Shown here: positions 45,406-55,026 of the stretch, piece after piece
How positions within the stretch are numbered: position 1 is the stretch's first letter
Layout: each line of letters opens with the position of its first letter
Assembly (NCBI RefSeq): GCF_001510895.1
Contig: NZ_LPWA01000002.1
Location: forward strand, 1 to 64,000
Origin: Mesorhizobium loti
Lineage (GTDB): Bacteria; Pseudomonadota; Alphaproteobacteria; Rhizobiales; Rhizobiaceae
DNA length: 64,000 bases
Direction: 5' to 3'
Made by a program: the position numbers and the translations under genes
The notes under the pieces: model-generated
The model's input: the letters and a program-made list of their open reading frames with translations, nothing else
What the model was told of the DNA's origin: nothing
The model's database searches: none

Positions 45406-46174
45406 TGGTTCCTGTCAAGTTTCGGCGTCGCCGCCACCAGCGCCTTGCCGATCGCCGATTGCGGATTGGCGATGACGGCGCGCGCATCGCCGCTCTCGGC
45501 GACACGGCCGGCTTCGAGGACGACGACGCGATGCGCGACGGCGCGGATGACGCGAGGTCATGCGAAATGAAGAGATAGGCAATGCGTTCCCGTCTTTGCA
45601 GGTCGAGCAGCAACTCCAGGATCTGCCCGCGTACGGACACGTCGAGTGCCGACACCGCTTCGTCGAGCACGATCAGCGACGGCCGCGTGGCGATGGCGCG
45701 GGCGATCGCCACGCGTTGGCGCTGGCCGCCCGAAATCTCGTGGATGGCGCGTTGGGCAAGGCCGGCATCGAGGCCGACGCGCTCCAGCAGTGCCGCGATG
45801 CGGCGCGGACGTTCGGCGCGCGAGGCGATGCCATGGATACGCAGAGGGTCGTCCAGCACGCGCGCCACCGTTGCGCGCGGGTTGAAGGCGGCCAGCGGAT
45901 CCTGGAACACCATCTGGAGACGGGCGCGGCGCGCACGTAGCGCGGCGCCCGACAGCGCAAGGAAATCCGTGCCTTCGAAGTCGATGCGGCCGGCATCAGG
46001 CTCGATCAGGCGCAGCACCAGCCGCGCGATGGTCGACTTGCCGCTGCCGGACGGGCCGGCGAGCGCCAGTGTCTCGGCCGGCTCGATCTCGAACGAGACG
46101 TCGTCGACCGCGGGAAAAGGCTTGCCGCCGCGGCGATAGCGCTTGGCCAGGTTGGAGACGGCGAGCAAGCTCAT
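45399..46174 (-). CDS. Oligopeptide-type ABC transporter ATPase, DppF-like (one-base frameshift)
   Basis: About 258 residues are present with the frame restored. Walker A is GPSGSGKST, Q-loop QMVFQDPLAAFNPR, signature EISGGQRQRVAIARAI, Walker B LIVLDEAVSALDVSV and His-loop FISHDLA. After HDLA (about 45551) one base is missing (GCGGTC written as GCGTC). The next frame gives IRAVAHRVVVLEAGRVAESG and ends KLDRNQP with TGA inside a RIME-like repeat. Its start overlaps the stop of the partner ATPase by four bases. Confidence 0.87.
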
Positions 46175-47163
46175 ACCGAGGCGCCTTGCCGGTCGAGCAA
46201 CGGCTCGGCGTCGAGGTCGAGATGGGCGTCGCGCAGTGCGCGCGTATAGGCGTGGCGCGGTGCGTTGATGATTTCCGCCGTCGCGCCAAGTTCAACCAGC
46301 TCGCCATGGCGCAGCACCGCGATGCGCTCGGCCAGCCTGGCGGCCAGCGCAATGTCGTGGCTGATGAAAACAAGAGTCATGCCGTCCTCCGCCACCAGCC
46401 GGTGGATCAGGGCGACAATCTCGGCCTGCACGATGGTGTCGAGCGCGCTGGTCGCCTCGTCGGCGATCAAGAGCTTCGGCCCGGCGGCGATGGCCGCGGC
46501 GATCGCGACGCGCTGTTTCTGGCCGCCGGAAAGCTGATGTGGATAGGTATGCAAGGCGGCATCTGGATCGGGGAGACGGACGCGTTCGAGCAGGGTTTTG
46601 GCTCGTGCCAGGGACTGTGACCAATCGAGGCCGAGATGCGTGCGAGCGACTTCGGCGATCTGTTTGCCGACCGGCATTACAGGGTCGAGGCTGGAGGAGG
46701 GGTCCTGGAAGACGAAGCCGATATCGCGGCCGCCCACTGGCTGAAAATGCAGAGGTTGGCGATCCTTCGCACCCCCCTCTGTCCTGCCGGACATCTCCCC
46801 CGCAAGGGGGGAGATTGGAAGTTTCGCCGACGGCTCCCCTTCTGCAACGTTGACGGTTGGCGAAGGCAGAGAGGAGAGAGCAATCTCCCCCCTTGCGGGG
46901 GAGATGTCCGGCAGGACAGAGGGGGGTGTGACGGAACGAGGCGGTTGGGATTGCCACTCAATCGAGCCTCCAATCTTGGAGGAGGCAAGCAACAACCCCG
47001 CGATCGCCAGCGCCAGCGTGCTCTTGCCCGAGCCGCTTTCGCCGATGATCGCCAGCCGCTCACCAGCAGCAACCTCAAGACTCACACCCTTCAGCGCCGC
47101 CACCTCGACACCATCGCGACGGTAGCGCACCGAAAGATCGCGGATCGAGAGCAGTGCCGTCAC
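46171..47163 (-). CDS. Oligopeptide-type ABC transporter ATPase, DppD-like, with in-frame repeat insertion
   Basis: This 330-residue ATPase has Walker A GESGSGKST (about 37), signature QLSGGQKQRVAIAAAI, Walker B LLIADEATSALD and His-loop FISHDIALAARL. Between Walker A and the Q-loop (DIGFVFQDPSSSLDP) about 55-60 residues are extra. They are encoded by a 157 bp palindromic repeat (46771-46927) and read in part ISPLAGEMSGRTEGG. The frame is kept on both sides, so the protein can still be made. The extra part should form an exposed loop in the ATPase core. Confidence 0.9.
   Translation of the reverse strand: MTALLSIRDLSVRYRRDGVEVAALKGVSLEVAAGERLAIIGESGSGKSTLALAIAGLLLASSKIGGSIEWQSQPPRSVTPPSVLPDISPARGEIALSSLPSPTVNVAEGEPSAKLPISPLAGEMSGRTEGGAKDRQPLHFQPVGGRDIGFVFQDPSSSLDPVMPVGKQIAEVARTHLGLDWSQSLARAKTLLERVRLPDPDAALHTYPHQLSGGQKQRVAIAAAIAAGPKLLIADEATSALDTIVQAEIVALIHRLVAEDGMTLVFISHDIALAARLAERIAVLRHGELVELGATAEIINAPRHAYTRALRDAHLDLDAEPLLDRQGASV
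46771..46927. repeat. 157 bp palindromic element inserted in the DppD-like coding sequence
   Basis: The two 47 bp arms (46771-46817 and 46881-46927) are perfect inverted copies around a 63 bp centre. Each arm also folds on itself, for example CTCCCCC-GCAA-GGGGGGAG and GTCC-TGCC-GGAC. A second copy lies at 49019-49176 in an intergenic gap of the same operon. Confidence 0.92.
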
Positions 47164-47990
47164 GACAGGCTCCTGCGCACCGCGGTGCTTTCCACCACGC
47201 CCTCGCCGGCGAGGTAGACGCCGAGCACGGTCAACACCAGCGCGATGCCGGGAACGATCGAGAGGAAGGGCGCGGTGCGCAAAACAGCACGGCCTTCGGC
47301 GATCATGCCGCCCCAGGTGACGCGGTTGGGGTCGCCGAGGCCGAGGAAGGACAGCGCCGCTTCGGTGAGGATGGCCGCCGCCACGATCACCGAGGAGAGC
47401 GCCAGCACCGGCGGCAGCGCGTTGGGCAGCACTTCTCGAAAGGCGATCGCAATCGGATGCATGCCGATGACGCGGGCGCCGGCGACGTAGTCGCGCTCGC
47501 GGATCGACAGTACCTCGGCGCGGGCAACGCGCGCGGGTCCGGTCCAGGCGCCGAGCGCTATTGCCCCGACGACTACGCCGAGCGATGGGCCGACGATGCT
47601 GACGAAAGCCAGCGCCAGCAGAAAGCTTGGCACGGTCTGGAAGGCGTCGGTGACGCGCATCAGCACCTCATCGATCAGGCCGCCAGCAAAACCGGCCAGC
47701 GTGCCGACCACCGCGCCGATCAGGAGCGCCGCGGCGGCCGCGGCCAGCCCGACGGCCAATGAGGTGCGGGCGCCGTGGAACAGCTCGGCGAGCACGTCGC
47801 GGCCGAGCCGGTCGGTGCCGAGCGGCAGCGACCAGTCCTGGAATGGCGGCAGCAGCGCCGGACCGGCGATCGCCTGCGGGTCGCCCGGGAAAAGCGATGG
47901 CGCCGCCAGCGCCATCGCCGCCAGCAAGGCAAGGATGAGCGCGCCGGCAATCGCTTCCGGCGTGCGGAAGAAGCGGCGCAGCCGGTTCAT
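47160..47990 (-). CDS. Oligopeptide-type ABC permease, DppC-like
   Basis: The product is 276 residues. The N-terminal segment RTPEAIAGALILALLAAMALA is followed by the DppC region LPLGTDRLGRDVLAELFHGARTS, six hydrophobic segments and the loop EVLPNALPPVLALSSVIVAAAILTEAALSFLGLG (in pieces). ATG 47990 is chosen as family-typical. The stop overlaps the DppD-like start, and the start overlaps the stop of the other permease. Confidence 0.92.
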   Translation of the reverse strand: MNRLRRFFRTPEAIAGALILALLAAMALAAPSLFPGDPQAIAGPALLPPFQDWSLPLGTDRLGRDVLAELFHGARTSLAVGLAAAAAALLIGAVVGTLAGFAGGLIDEVLMRVTDAFQTVPSFLLALAFVSIVGPSLGVVVGAIALGAWTGPARVARAEVLSIRERDYVAGARVIGMHPIAIAFREVLPNALPPVLALSSVIVAAAILTEAALSFLGLGDPNRVTWGGMIAEGRAVLRTAPFLSIVPGIALVLTVLGVYLAGEGVVESTAVRRSLS

Positions 47991-48973
47991 GCGCCGGCCT
48001 CGCTGGCGCCGACGCGCGGATCGAGGAAGGCATAGGCGAGGTCGACAAGGAGGTTGATGACGACGACCAGGACGGCGCTGACCAGGATGATGCCGAGCAG
48101 CAGCGGCGTGTCGCGCCCGGCGACGGCTTCCTGCGCCAGCCGGCCGAGGCCGGGGACAGCAAAGACACTTTCGATGACGACGCTGCCGCCCAGCATCTGC
48201 GCCGATTGCAGGCCGAGCATGGTGACCAAAGGCAAGAGCGCGTTGCGGGCGACATGGGCAAGCATGATGCGGCGGCGCTGGAGGCCCCTGGCGCGGGCGG
48301 CAAGGATAAAATCCTGACGCCAGGCCTCGGCCATGCCGGCGCGCATCATGCGCAGATAGAGTGCCAGGTAGATGAAGCCGAGCGCTGCCACCGGCAGCAC
48401 GAGATGGGTGGCAATGTCGGCAGCCCGCGCTAGACCCGCCTTGCCGGAGGCGATGGTTTCGATGCCGCCGATCGGCAGCCAGCGCAGATCGGCGGCGAAG
48501 ACGACGATCAGCACCAGGCCGAGCCAGAAGCCGGGCACGGCATAAAGCGCCAGCGAGCCGATCGACAGAAAACGGTCGCGAAAGCTGCCGGGTCTCGCGC
48601 CGGCATAGATGCCGAGCGCCGAGCCGAGACCGAAGGAGAGCGCGGTGGCGCTGCCCATCAGGGTCAGCGTGGTCGGCAGGCGTTCGAGGATGACGTCGCG
48701 GATCGGCCGCGAGAAGGTGACTGAATGGCCGAGGTCGAGATGCAGCAATGCCCAGAGGTAGTTGGCGAGCCGCGTCAGCTCCGACTGGTCGAGGCCCCAG
48801 CGGTGGCGCAGCAATTCGATCATGCCGGCGTCGCCGCCGGTCGAGACGATATAGGCGTCGACCGCGTCGCCGGGTGCGGCTTCGAGGAGGAGGAAGCTGC
48901 CGATGATCACGATGAGGAGCACGAAGACGCTGCCGACGAGGCGGCGGCGCAGGAGGGTAAGGGCACGGGTCAT
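47987..48973 (-). CDS. Oligopeptide-type ABC permease, DppB-like
   Basis: The product is 328 residues with six hydrophobic segments. The family pattern shows RRRLVGSVFVLLIVIIGSFLL at the N-terminus, then RPIRDVILERLPTTLTLMG, the EAA-like loop RARGLQRRRIMLAHVARNALLPLVTMLG (in pieces) and GSVVIESVFAVPGLGRL. It begins the membrane part of the importer, after an intergenic copy of the 158 bp palindromic repeat. Confidence 0.93.
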   Translation of the reverse strand: MTRALTLLRRRLVGSVFVLLIVIIGSFLLLEAAPGDAVDAYIVSTGGDAGMIELLRHRWGLDQSELTRLANYLWALLHLDLGHSVTFSRPIRDVILERLPTTLTLMGSATALSFGLGSALGIYAGARPGSFRDRFLSIGSLALYAVPGFWLGLVLIVVFAADLRWLPIGGIETIASGKAGLARAADIATHLVLPVAALGFIYLALYLRMMRAGMAEAWRQDFILAARARGLQRRRIMLAHVARNALLPLVTMLGLQSAQMLGGSVVIESVFAVPGLGRLAQEAVAGRDTPLLLGIILVSAVLVVVINLLVDLAYAFLDPRVGASEAGA

Positions 48974-49018
48974 GGCGAAATGACGCCGCTTGCAGACAGT
49001 AAAGGTCGCGCTCTACGG

Positions 49019-49176
49019 CGCCCCCCTCTGTCCTGCCGGACATCTCCCCCACAAGGGGGGAGATCAGCTGTGATCGCGGTTTTCGCCAATCTCCAAGGTT
49101 GCAGGAAAGTGCGGGGCGTCGAAGCTGCCAATCTCCCCCCTTGTGGGGGAGATGTCCGGCAGGACAGAGGGGGGCG
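49019..49176. repeat. 158 bp palindromic element, intergenic copy
   Basis: The perfect 46 bp arms lie at 49019-49064 and 49131-49176 with a 66 bp centre. They share CCCCCCTCTGTCCTGCCGGA with the copy at 46771. Where that copy has GCAA/TTGC, this one has ACAA/TTGT, so pairing is kept on both sides. It fills the gap between the binding-protein gene and the first permease gene. Confidence 0.92.
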
Positions 49177-49234
49177 CGAAGGAACTCTCATTCTCGAAAC
49201 TCAGCACCCCGACTGTTGATCCGCAAGTGCGAGA

Positions 49235-50844
49235 TCAACCCGCCAAATAAGTGTCCGCCCAGTTCGACACCGCCCAGCGCGGGTTGTTGGCGATGTTCCC
49301 GACCGTATCGCGGGCGACGCTGATGAAGCTCCATTCGGCGACATTGATCAGCGGAAGATCCGCCACAACTTTTTTCTGGAACTCCTTGTAGAGCTCGGTG
49401 CGGGCGGCGGTGTCGAGCGTCTCGGATGCCTTGGCAATCAGCGCGTCGAGGTCCGCGTTCTTGTAGCCGCCCTGGTTGGAGAAGGGCACGCCGTCCGGAA
49501 TGCCGCTCTGCACCAGGATGGTGGTCGAGATCGCCGGGTCGCCGCGGAACACCGGCGGGCCGACGGCGAGATCGAAGGCATGATCGGTGTAGACGGCCTT
49601 GATGTGGGCGGCCGAGTCGTTGTTGACGATCTCGGCATCGATGCCGATCGCTGCCAGCGCCTGGCGCAGATAGTCGCCGAATTGCTTTGTCTCGTTGAAG
49701 TAGGGCGCCGGAAAGAGCTTGAGCGAGAACCGCTTGCCGTCGTCGGCGCGCTTGTAGCCGGCCTCGTCCAGCAGGTCGTTGGCCTTGGCGATATCGAAGG
49801 CGTAGGTCGGGACATCGGCGGTGTAGAACTGCGGATCGTTCTTCGGCACCGGGCCGGTGGCGGTCGCGGCGTAGCCGAGGAAGATCGTCTTGACGACGAA
49901 GTCCTTGTCGATGGCATGCGCGATCGCCTGCCGCACTTTCAGATCGGCCAGTTCCTTGCGGCGGTGATTGATCTCGACGACCAGCTGGTAGGTCAGCCCT
50001 TCATAGCCCTTGGTGATGACCTTCAGGCCCGGCAGCTTGGAGATGCGGTCGAGGTCGGCGAGCGGCACGGCGGAGAAGGCGGCAAGCTGGATCTCTTCGG
50101 CCTCGAGCGCCGCGGCCGCCGAGGTGCGGTCGGGCAGCACCTGATAGACGATCTCATCAAGATAGGGCTCGCCCTTGCCCCAATAATCGTCGTTCCTCGC
50201 CAGCCGGTAATACTGGCCGGCCTTATATTCGGCGAACTTGAACGGTCCGGTGCCGACCGGCGCGTTGTTGGCCGGGTTGTCCTCGATCTTGCCGTTCTCA
50301 TAAACATGCTTCGGCACGATGCTCGACAGCGCCGGCAGGGCGTTGCGGATCAGCTGGAACGGCGTCGGCTTGGCGAATTTGAACACGGCGGTGAGGTCGT
50401 CGGGCGTGTCGACCGAGCTCAGATCCTTGAACACGGTGCGGCCGAGGTTTTGCAGCGGCTTCCAGACCTGCAGCGCCGAGAACGCGACGTCGGCGGAAGT
50501 AAAAGGCTTGCCGTCATGCCATTTGACGCCGTCGCGCAATTTGAAGGTCACCGACAGGCCGTCGGCCGCACCTTCCCAGGAGAGCGCCAGGCGCGGCTCA
50601 AGTCCATCCTTGCCGTCGAAGGAGCCTCGGCCAGCGTCTCGACGATCTTGCTGGAGATGAAGAAGACGCCGTTGGAGGCGACGATCGCCGGGTTGAGGTT
50701 GCGCGGCTCGGAGTCGGCGGCGACGATCAGCCTTCCGCCCTTCTTCGCCGTTTGCGCGCGACCGATGGCTGGCAGCGCGGTCGAGGCCAAAAGCAGCGCC
50801 GAGCCGGCCAGCACACCGCGGCGTGAAATCGTGAATTCGGACAT
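49235..50844 (-). CDS. Oligopeptide-type periplasmic binding protein (SBP_bac_5), Tat-like signal (one-base frameshift)
   Basis: About 535 residues are present once the frame is restored. The start MSEFTISRRGVLAGSALLLA is a twin-arginine-like signal. Then come GGRLIVAADSEPRNLNPAIV and ISSKIVETLAE. At about 50626 one G of a GGG run is missing, and the frame changes to SFDGKDGLEPRLALSWEGAADG. KLRDGVKWHDGKPFTSADVAFS, VGTGPFKFAEYKAGQYYRLARN and VRQAIAHAIDKDFVVKTIF are typical of DppA/OppA proteins. It binds a peptide or other small amide for the importer encoded downstream. The first gene of this leftward operon is here. Confidence 0.88.
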
Positions 50845-51006
50845 CGCTCAACTTCCCTCTTCACCCGCGACAGGCGCGGGCGACCTCGAATGGACGGGAT
50901 TATGGCCCTTGGCAAAGGTTTCGCCAGGGACGGATTTGGCGCAGCATAGCTTGGCTTTGAAATTTTCGTCCGCTGGACCAGTTATACTCGGGCTGCTGTT
51001 GCCGAC

Positions 51007-51023
51007 ATCTGGTATGACCAGAT
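51007..51023. promoter_or_regulatory. Operator palindrome of the TGGT-N3-ACCA type (site 1)
   Basis: ATCTGGT-ATG-ACCAGAT is a perfect 7 bp inverted repeat around three bases. It sits between the divergent oligopeptide importer operon (start 50844) and the M24 peptidase gene (start 51185). The same arms recur at 55711 and, nearly so, at 55887. Confidence 0.7.
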
Positions 51024-51184
51024 AGAGCGCTATGCCTACTTGAGATCGCTGTGGCCGCGTATATCGACCGAGCGCTGCCGATTCTGGCTGGACCAGAGTG
51101 GTCAAAATGATGCAGGTTTGGCCGACAGCCAAAAGTTCAAGAAGATGGGCCGCTCGAGCGGCCGGGAAATTCAGGGAGAGGCCG

Positions 51185-52375
51185 ATGAACATCGCTCCGG
51201 GCAAAGCCGAAGTCGGCAGCATCCCGTTCGATCAGGCGCGGGTGGACCGGTTGATGGAGGAGGCCGGCATCGACGTGCTGTTCGCCACCTCCAAGCACAA
51301 CACGCAATATCTGCTCGGCGGCTATAAGTTCATCTTCTTCGCGGCGATGGATGCGATCGGCCACAGCCGCTATTTGCCGATCGTTCTTTACGAGAAGGGC
51401 GGGCCGGAGCACGCGGCCTATATAGGCAACAAGATGGAAGGCGGCGAGCATCAGAACCATCCGTTCTGGACGCCGACATTGCATGCCGCCTGCTGGGGCA
51501 CGCTCGACGCCGCCAATCTCGCGGTGGAGCATCTGCGGAAGATCGGCAAGTCGGCGGCCCGCATCGGTATCGAGCCGGGCTTCCTGCCGTCGGACGCCTA
51601 TACGCTGATCCGCAAGGCGCTGCCGGACGCGAAGCTCATCGATGCAACCGGCATGCTGGAGAACATGCGCGCCATCAAGACCGAGGCCGAGCTTGAGAAG
51701 TTGCGCATCGCCTCGGAGCTGATTACGGACTCGATGCTGGCCACAATCGCCTGGGCGCGCGAGGGCACGACCAAGACCGACATCATCGAGCGGCTCAGGC
51801 GCGAGGAGACCAATCGCGGCGCGCATTTCGAATACTGCCTGCTGACGCTGGGCTCCAGCCACAACCGCGCCGCCTCAAGCCAGGCTTGGAAGAAGGGAGA
51901 AGTGCTGTCGATCGATTCCGGCGGCAATTATCACGGCTATATCGGTGACCTCTGCCGCATGGGCGTGCTTGGCGAGCCGGATGCAGAGCTCAAGGATCTG
52001 CTGGCCGAGGTCGAAGCGGTGCAGCAGGCGGCCTTCTCCAAGGTCAAGGCCGGCACGCTGGGCGGCGACATGATCGCCCATGCGGAGGGTGTGCTGAAGG
52101 CCTCGAAGGTCGCGTCCTATACGGACTTCTTCGCCCACGGCATGGGGCTGATCACGCATGAGGCGCCGTTCCTGATGACCAACCATCCGGTCACCTATGA
52201 GGGCACCTATGCGGCCAAGCCGCTGGAGAAGAACATGGTGCTTTCGGTCGAGACGACCATGCTTCACCCGACGCGCGGCTTCATCAAGCTGGAGGACACG
52301 GTGGCGGTGACGGACACCGGTTATGTGATGTTCGGCGATCGCGGGCGCGGGTGGAATAGGGGCGGGGCCGCATAG
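51185..52375 (+). CDS. M24-family metallopeptidase (Xaa-Pro peptidase/creatinase type)
   Basis: This 396-residue pita-bread-fold protein has metal ligands complete and in order: Asp244 (SIDSGGNYH), Asp255 (GDLCRMG), His318 or His325 (FFAHGMGLITHE), Glu356 (SVETTM) and Glu370 (KLEDTV). The N-terminal creatinase-like domain covers about 1-160. GGGAGAGG precedes ATG 51185. It would cleave proline-containing dipeptides or act on a related C-N bond. It is divergent from the oligopeptide importer, a natural partner. Confidence 0.92.
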   Translation: MNIAPGKAEVGSIPFDQARVDRLMEEAGIDVLFATSKHNTQYLLGGYKFIFFAAMDAIGHSRYLPIVLYEKGGPEHAAYIGNKMEGGEHQNHPFWTPTLHAACWGTLDAANLAVEHLRKIGKSAARIGIEPGFLPSDAYTLIRKALPDAKLIDATGMLENMRAIKTEAELEKLRIASELITDSMLATIAWAREGTTKTDIIERLRREETNRGAHFEYCLLTLGSSHNRAASSQAWKKGEVLSIDSGGNYHGYIGDLCRMGVLGEPDAELKDLLAEVEAVQQAAFSKVKAGTLGGDMIAHAEGVLKASKVASYTDFFAHGMGLITHEAPFLMTNHPVTYEGTYAAKPLEKNMVLSVETTMLHPTRGFIKLEDTVAVTDTGYVMFGDRGRGWNRGGAA

Positions 52376-52437
52376 AGGTGAAGGTTGGCGCTGCCCTCAA
52401 TGAGGGGCAGCGCTGCCTTAGCAGAAGATTCAATTCA

Positions 52438-52854
52438 TCACTGTCCCGCCGGCAGCAGCCTGAAATCCGGCAGGTCGCGCAGCGCGAGCTCCGATCCGGC
52501 TGGCGAATAGACGACGAAGAGCTGCATCGGCTGGTCGCCGGTGTTGAGCGTCGAATGGAACCGGCTTTCGGGCACATAGATGGTGCAGCCGGGACCAACC
52601 TTCGCCACCACCGGATTGCCGTTCTCGTCCTCGACCATCTGCTCGCCATTGCCCGAGATGACGAAGATGATCTCCTCCGCGCCCGGATGATTGTGGCGGG
52701 TGTGTCCCTTGCCGGACGGCAGGTCGACGACGCCGCCGGAAAAGCGTTCGGCGCCGTTCACTTCCGGCGCGACGGTGAGGGCCAGCCTGCCCCAATCGAA
52801 GCCGAAGGCGCTGACGTCCTTCGGGTAGACGAACACATTGCTCCTGTCGGTCAT
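52438..52854 (-). CDS. Cupin-domain protein
   Basis: This 138-residue single cupin barrel has motif 1 GHTRHNHPGAEEIIFVISGNG (His, His, Glu metal ligands) at about residues 50-70 and motif 2 PGCTIYVPESRFHSTLNTG with its His at about 105. It is probably a metal-binding isomerase, a dioxygenase-like protein or a sensor. It is the last gene of the leftward set with the two Tm-1-like proteins, separated from the previous gene by four bases. Confidence 0.87.
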   Translation of the reverse strand: MTDRSNVFVYPKDVSAFGFDWGRLALTVAPEVNGAERFSGGVVDLPSGKGHTRHNHPGAEEIIFVISGNGEQMVEDENGNPVVAKVGPGCTIYVPESRFHSTLNTGDQPMQLFVVYSPAGSELALRDLPDFRLLPAGQ

Positions 52855-52858
52855 TGCC

Positions 52859-53692
52859 TCATCCCTTCCTGTTCGCCTTGAAATCCGCCGTCTGTCCGGC
52901 GATCGCCGCCTCGGCCGGCAGCCGCTCCATCGAGCTTGCACCGTAGAAGCCGTGCAGCCCCTCGCAGCGCTCCAGAATGTAGCGTGCGTCGTCGGGCATC
53001 GAGATCGGCCCGCCATGACAGAGCAGGATGACGTCCTTGCGCACCGAGCGCGCGGCGTCGGCAATGGCGTCGATCTCCTTCACGCAGGCGTCGAGCGACT
53101 TGGCCGACGTCGCGCCGATCGAGCCGCCGGTCGTGACGCCCATATGAGCGACGACGATGTCGGCTCCGGCTCGTGCCATGGCGCGCGCTTCATCCGGGTT
53201 GAAGACGTAAGGCGTGGTCAAAAGGTCAAGCTTGTGCGCCTCGGCGATCATGTCGACCTCAAGCCCAAAACCCATGCCGGTCTCCTCAAAACTCTGGCGC
53301 ATGGTGCCGTCGAACAGGCCGACGGTCGGAAAATTCTGCACGCCGGAAAAGCCCATCGTCTTCAGCTCGGTCAGCAGCAGCGGCATGATGACGAACGGAT
53401 CGGTGCCGTTGACGCCGGCCAGCACCGGCGTCTTCTTCACCACCGGCAGCACTTCATAGGCCATCTCCTTGACGATCTCGTTGGCATTGCCATAGGCGAG
53501 CAGGCCGGCGGCGGAGCCGCGGCCGGCCATGCGGTAGCGGCCGGAATTGTAGATGATAATGAGGTCGATGCCGCCGGCTTCTTCGGCCTTGGCCGACAGG
53601 CCGGTGCCGGCGCCGCCGCCGACGATCGGCACGCCGTCGGTGATCATCTTGCGGAACTTTTCCAGGATTTCTCTGCGCGGGATGGCGGCCAT
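52859..53692 (-). CDS. PEP_hydrolase-family TIM-barrel protein (Tm-1 C-terminal half homologue)
   Basis: The product is 277 residues. [80 protein letters not shown] and [19 protein letters not shown] follow the phosphoenolpyruvate-hydrolase-like family (PF09370). In plants this domain is the C-terminal part of Tm-1-like proteins. Here it is a separate gene next to the N-terminal half homologue. Actual reaction is not established. Confidence 0.9.
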   Translation of the reverse strand: MAAIPRREILEKFRKMITDGVPIVGGGAGTGLSAKAEEAGGIDLIIIYNSGRYRMAGRGSAAGLLAYGNANEIVKEMAYEVLPVVKKTPVLAGVNGTDPFVIMPLLLTELKTMGFSGVQNFPTVGLFDGTMRQSFEETGMGFGLEVDMIAEAHKLDLLTTPYVFNPDEARAMARAGADIVVAHMGVTTGGSIGATSAKSLDACVKEIDAIADAARSVRKDVILLCHGGPISMPDDARYILERCEGLHGFYGASSMERLPAEAAIAGQTADFKANRKG

Positions 53693-53710
53693 GCTTGTCG
53701 GGTCTCACTT

Positions 53711-54901
53711 CTAGGCAATGTCGAGGAAGGCCTTGGCGGCAGCGTTGGCGAATGCGGGGTCGTTGATGTGCAGCGGCAGGCGCGTCACGGTGCGGTTCTT
53801 TGTCGGCTTGATGGAGCGCTCGATGGCGTCGAACAGGGCGGCATCGGCTTCCGCGTCGAAGAAAGCGCCGCCTTCGATATCGAGCGCGGACACGCCTTTT
53901 TCCGGGATGAGGAAGCGGACCGGACCGTCGCAGCGGGCGAGGCGGCCGCCGATCCATTCGCCGATCTTGCGGCACTCCTCGGCCGTGGTGCGCATCAGCA
54001 TCACGTTCGGGTTGTGCTCGTAAAACAGCCGGCCCCGATAGCGCGCGGGGATCGTCGACGGCGCCCAGAAGTTGACCATGTCGAGCGCGCCGACTGAGCC
54101 GACATAGGGCAGTTTCGTACGGGCAATGGCGCCAAAGCGATCCTCCGTCGCCGGCAGCACGCCGCCGAACAACAGGTCGCAGACTTCGGTGGTGGTGATG
54201 TCGAGGACGCCAGAGAGCAGACCGCTGTCGGCGAGCTTCTCCATCGAGCGGCCGCCGGTGCCGGTGGCGTGGAAGACCATGCAGTCATAGTCGGCGCGCA
54301 ACCGGTCGGCGATTGCCGTGACGCATGGCGTTGTGACGCCGAACATGGTCAAGCCCAGCGCCGGCTTGCCGGTGGCTGACGGGGCCGGCCTTGCGGCCAT
54401 GCCAGCGATGGCCTGGGCTGCATTGTGCAATACGACGCGCGACAGCCGGTTGAGGCCTGCCATGTCGGTCACCGACGGCATCATGACGATATCGGAGACG
54501 TCGACATAAGGCGCGGTGTCGCCGGATGCGAGCGTCGAGACCATGATCTTCGGCAGGCCCAGCGGCAGCGCGCGCATGCCGGCGGTGACGATCGAAGTGC
54601 CGCCGCCGCCGCCGATGCCGATCACGCCGGCGACATCGTCGCGGGACCGGATGAAGCGGTTAAAGGCGACACCCATGCCGGCAACGGCAGTGCCGCGATC
54701 GTCGATGCCGAGCACCGCGCCAGCTCCGTCCGGATGATGCGCAGCGACCTCGCTGGCCTGGATATCCACCGGCACGGTTGCGCCGCGCGTGCCGATATCG
54801 ACGCGGGCGACCGCGCCACCAGCAGCTGCGACGGCATCGGCCAGAAAGGCGAGTTCCTCACCCTTGGTGTCGGCCGTGCCGACCACATAGATGCGCGTCA
54901 T
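53711..54901 (-). CDS. Tm-1-like ATP-binding domain protein (UPF0261)
   Basis: This 396-residue protein has an N-terminal part [44 protein letters not shown] and [18 protein letters not shown]. The C-terminal part has [47 protein letters not shown] and a final domain with DALFDAI-like repeats. This is the UPF0261 family, equal to the N-terminal half of tomato Tm-1. It may bind ATP and a small ligand. It is first of a three-gene leftward set and is divergent from a TetR regulator. Confidence 0.9.
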   Translation of the reverse strand: MTRIYVVGTADTKGEELAFLADAVAAAGGAVARVDIGTRGATVPVDIQASEVAAHHPDGAGAVLGIDDRGTAVAGMGVAFNRFIRSRDDVAGVIGIGGGGGTSIVTAGMRALPLGLPKIMVSTLASGDTAPYVDVSDIVMMPSVTDMAGLNRLSRVVLHNAAQAIAGMAARPAPSATGKPALGLTMFGVTTPCVTAIADRLRADYDCMVFHATGTGGRSMEKLADSGLLSGVLDITTTEVCDLLFGGVLPATEDRFGAIARTKLPYVGSVGALDMVNFWAPSTIPARYRGRLFYEHNPNVMLMRTTAEECRKIGEWIGGRLARCDGPVRFLIPEKGVSALDIEGGAFFDAEADAALFDAIERSIKPTKNRTVTRLPLHINDPAFANAAAKAFLDIA

Positions 54902-54991
54902 CAGCGTTCCCCGGTGTCTCTTCCCGCTGTCTGGCAGGCTCGGCGTTGCTGCCTTCCGCTTTCATGCCCGGCGCGGTGCCTTGCAATTTTT

Positions 54992-55026
54992 TGAGACGCG
55001 CGTATCGTATTGACATGGATGTCTCA
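54992..55026. promoter_or_regulatory. Inverted TGAGAC/GTCTCA pair at the tetR start
   Basis: TGAGAC (54992-54997) and GTCTCA (55021-55026) are inverted copies that frame the TetR ATG. A related motif with GAGACAG lies at 55815-55831. This suggests self-repression by TetR. Confidence 0.4.

Noticed and set aside
44762..49176. Regularly spaced repeats as a CRISPR array
   Set aside because: The repeats are two families of palindromes with two copies each, widely and unevenly spaced, without short unique spacers or cas genes.
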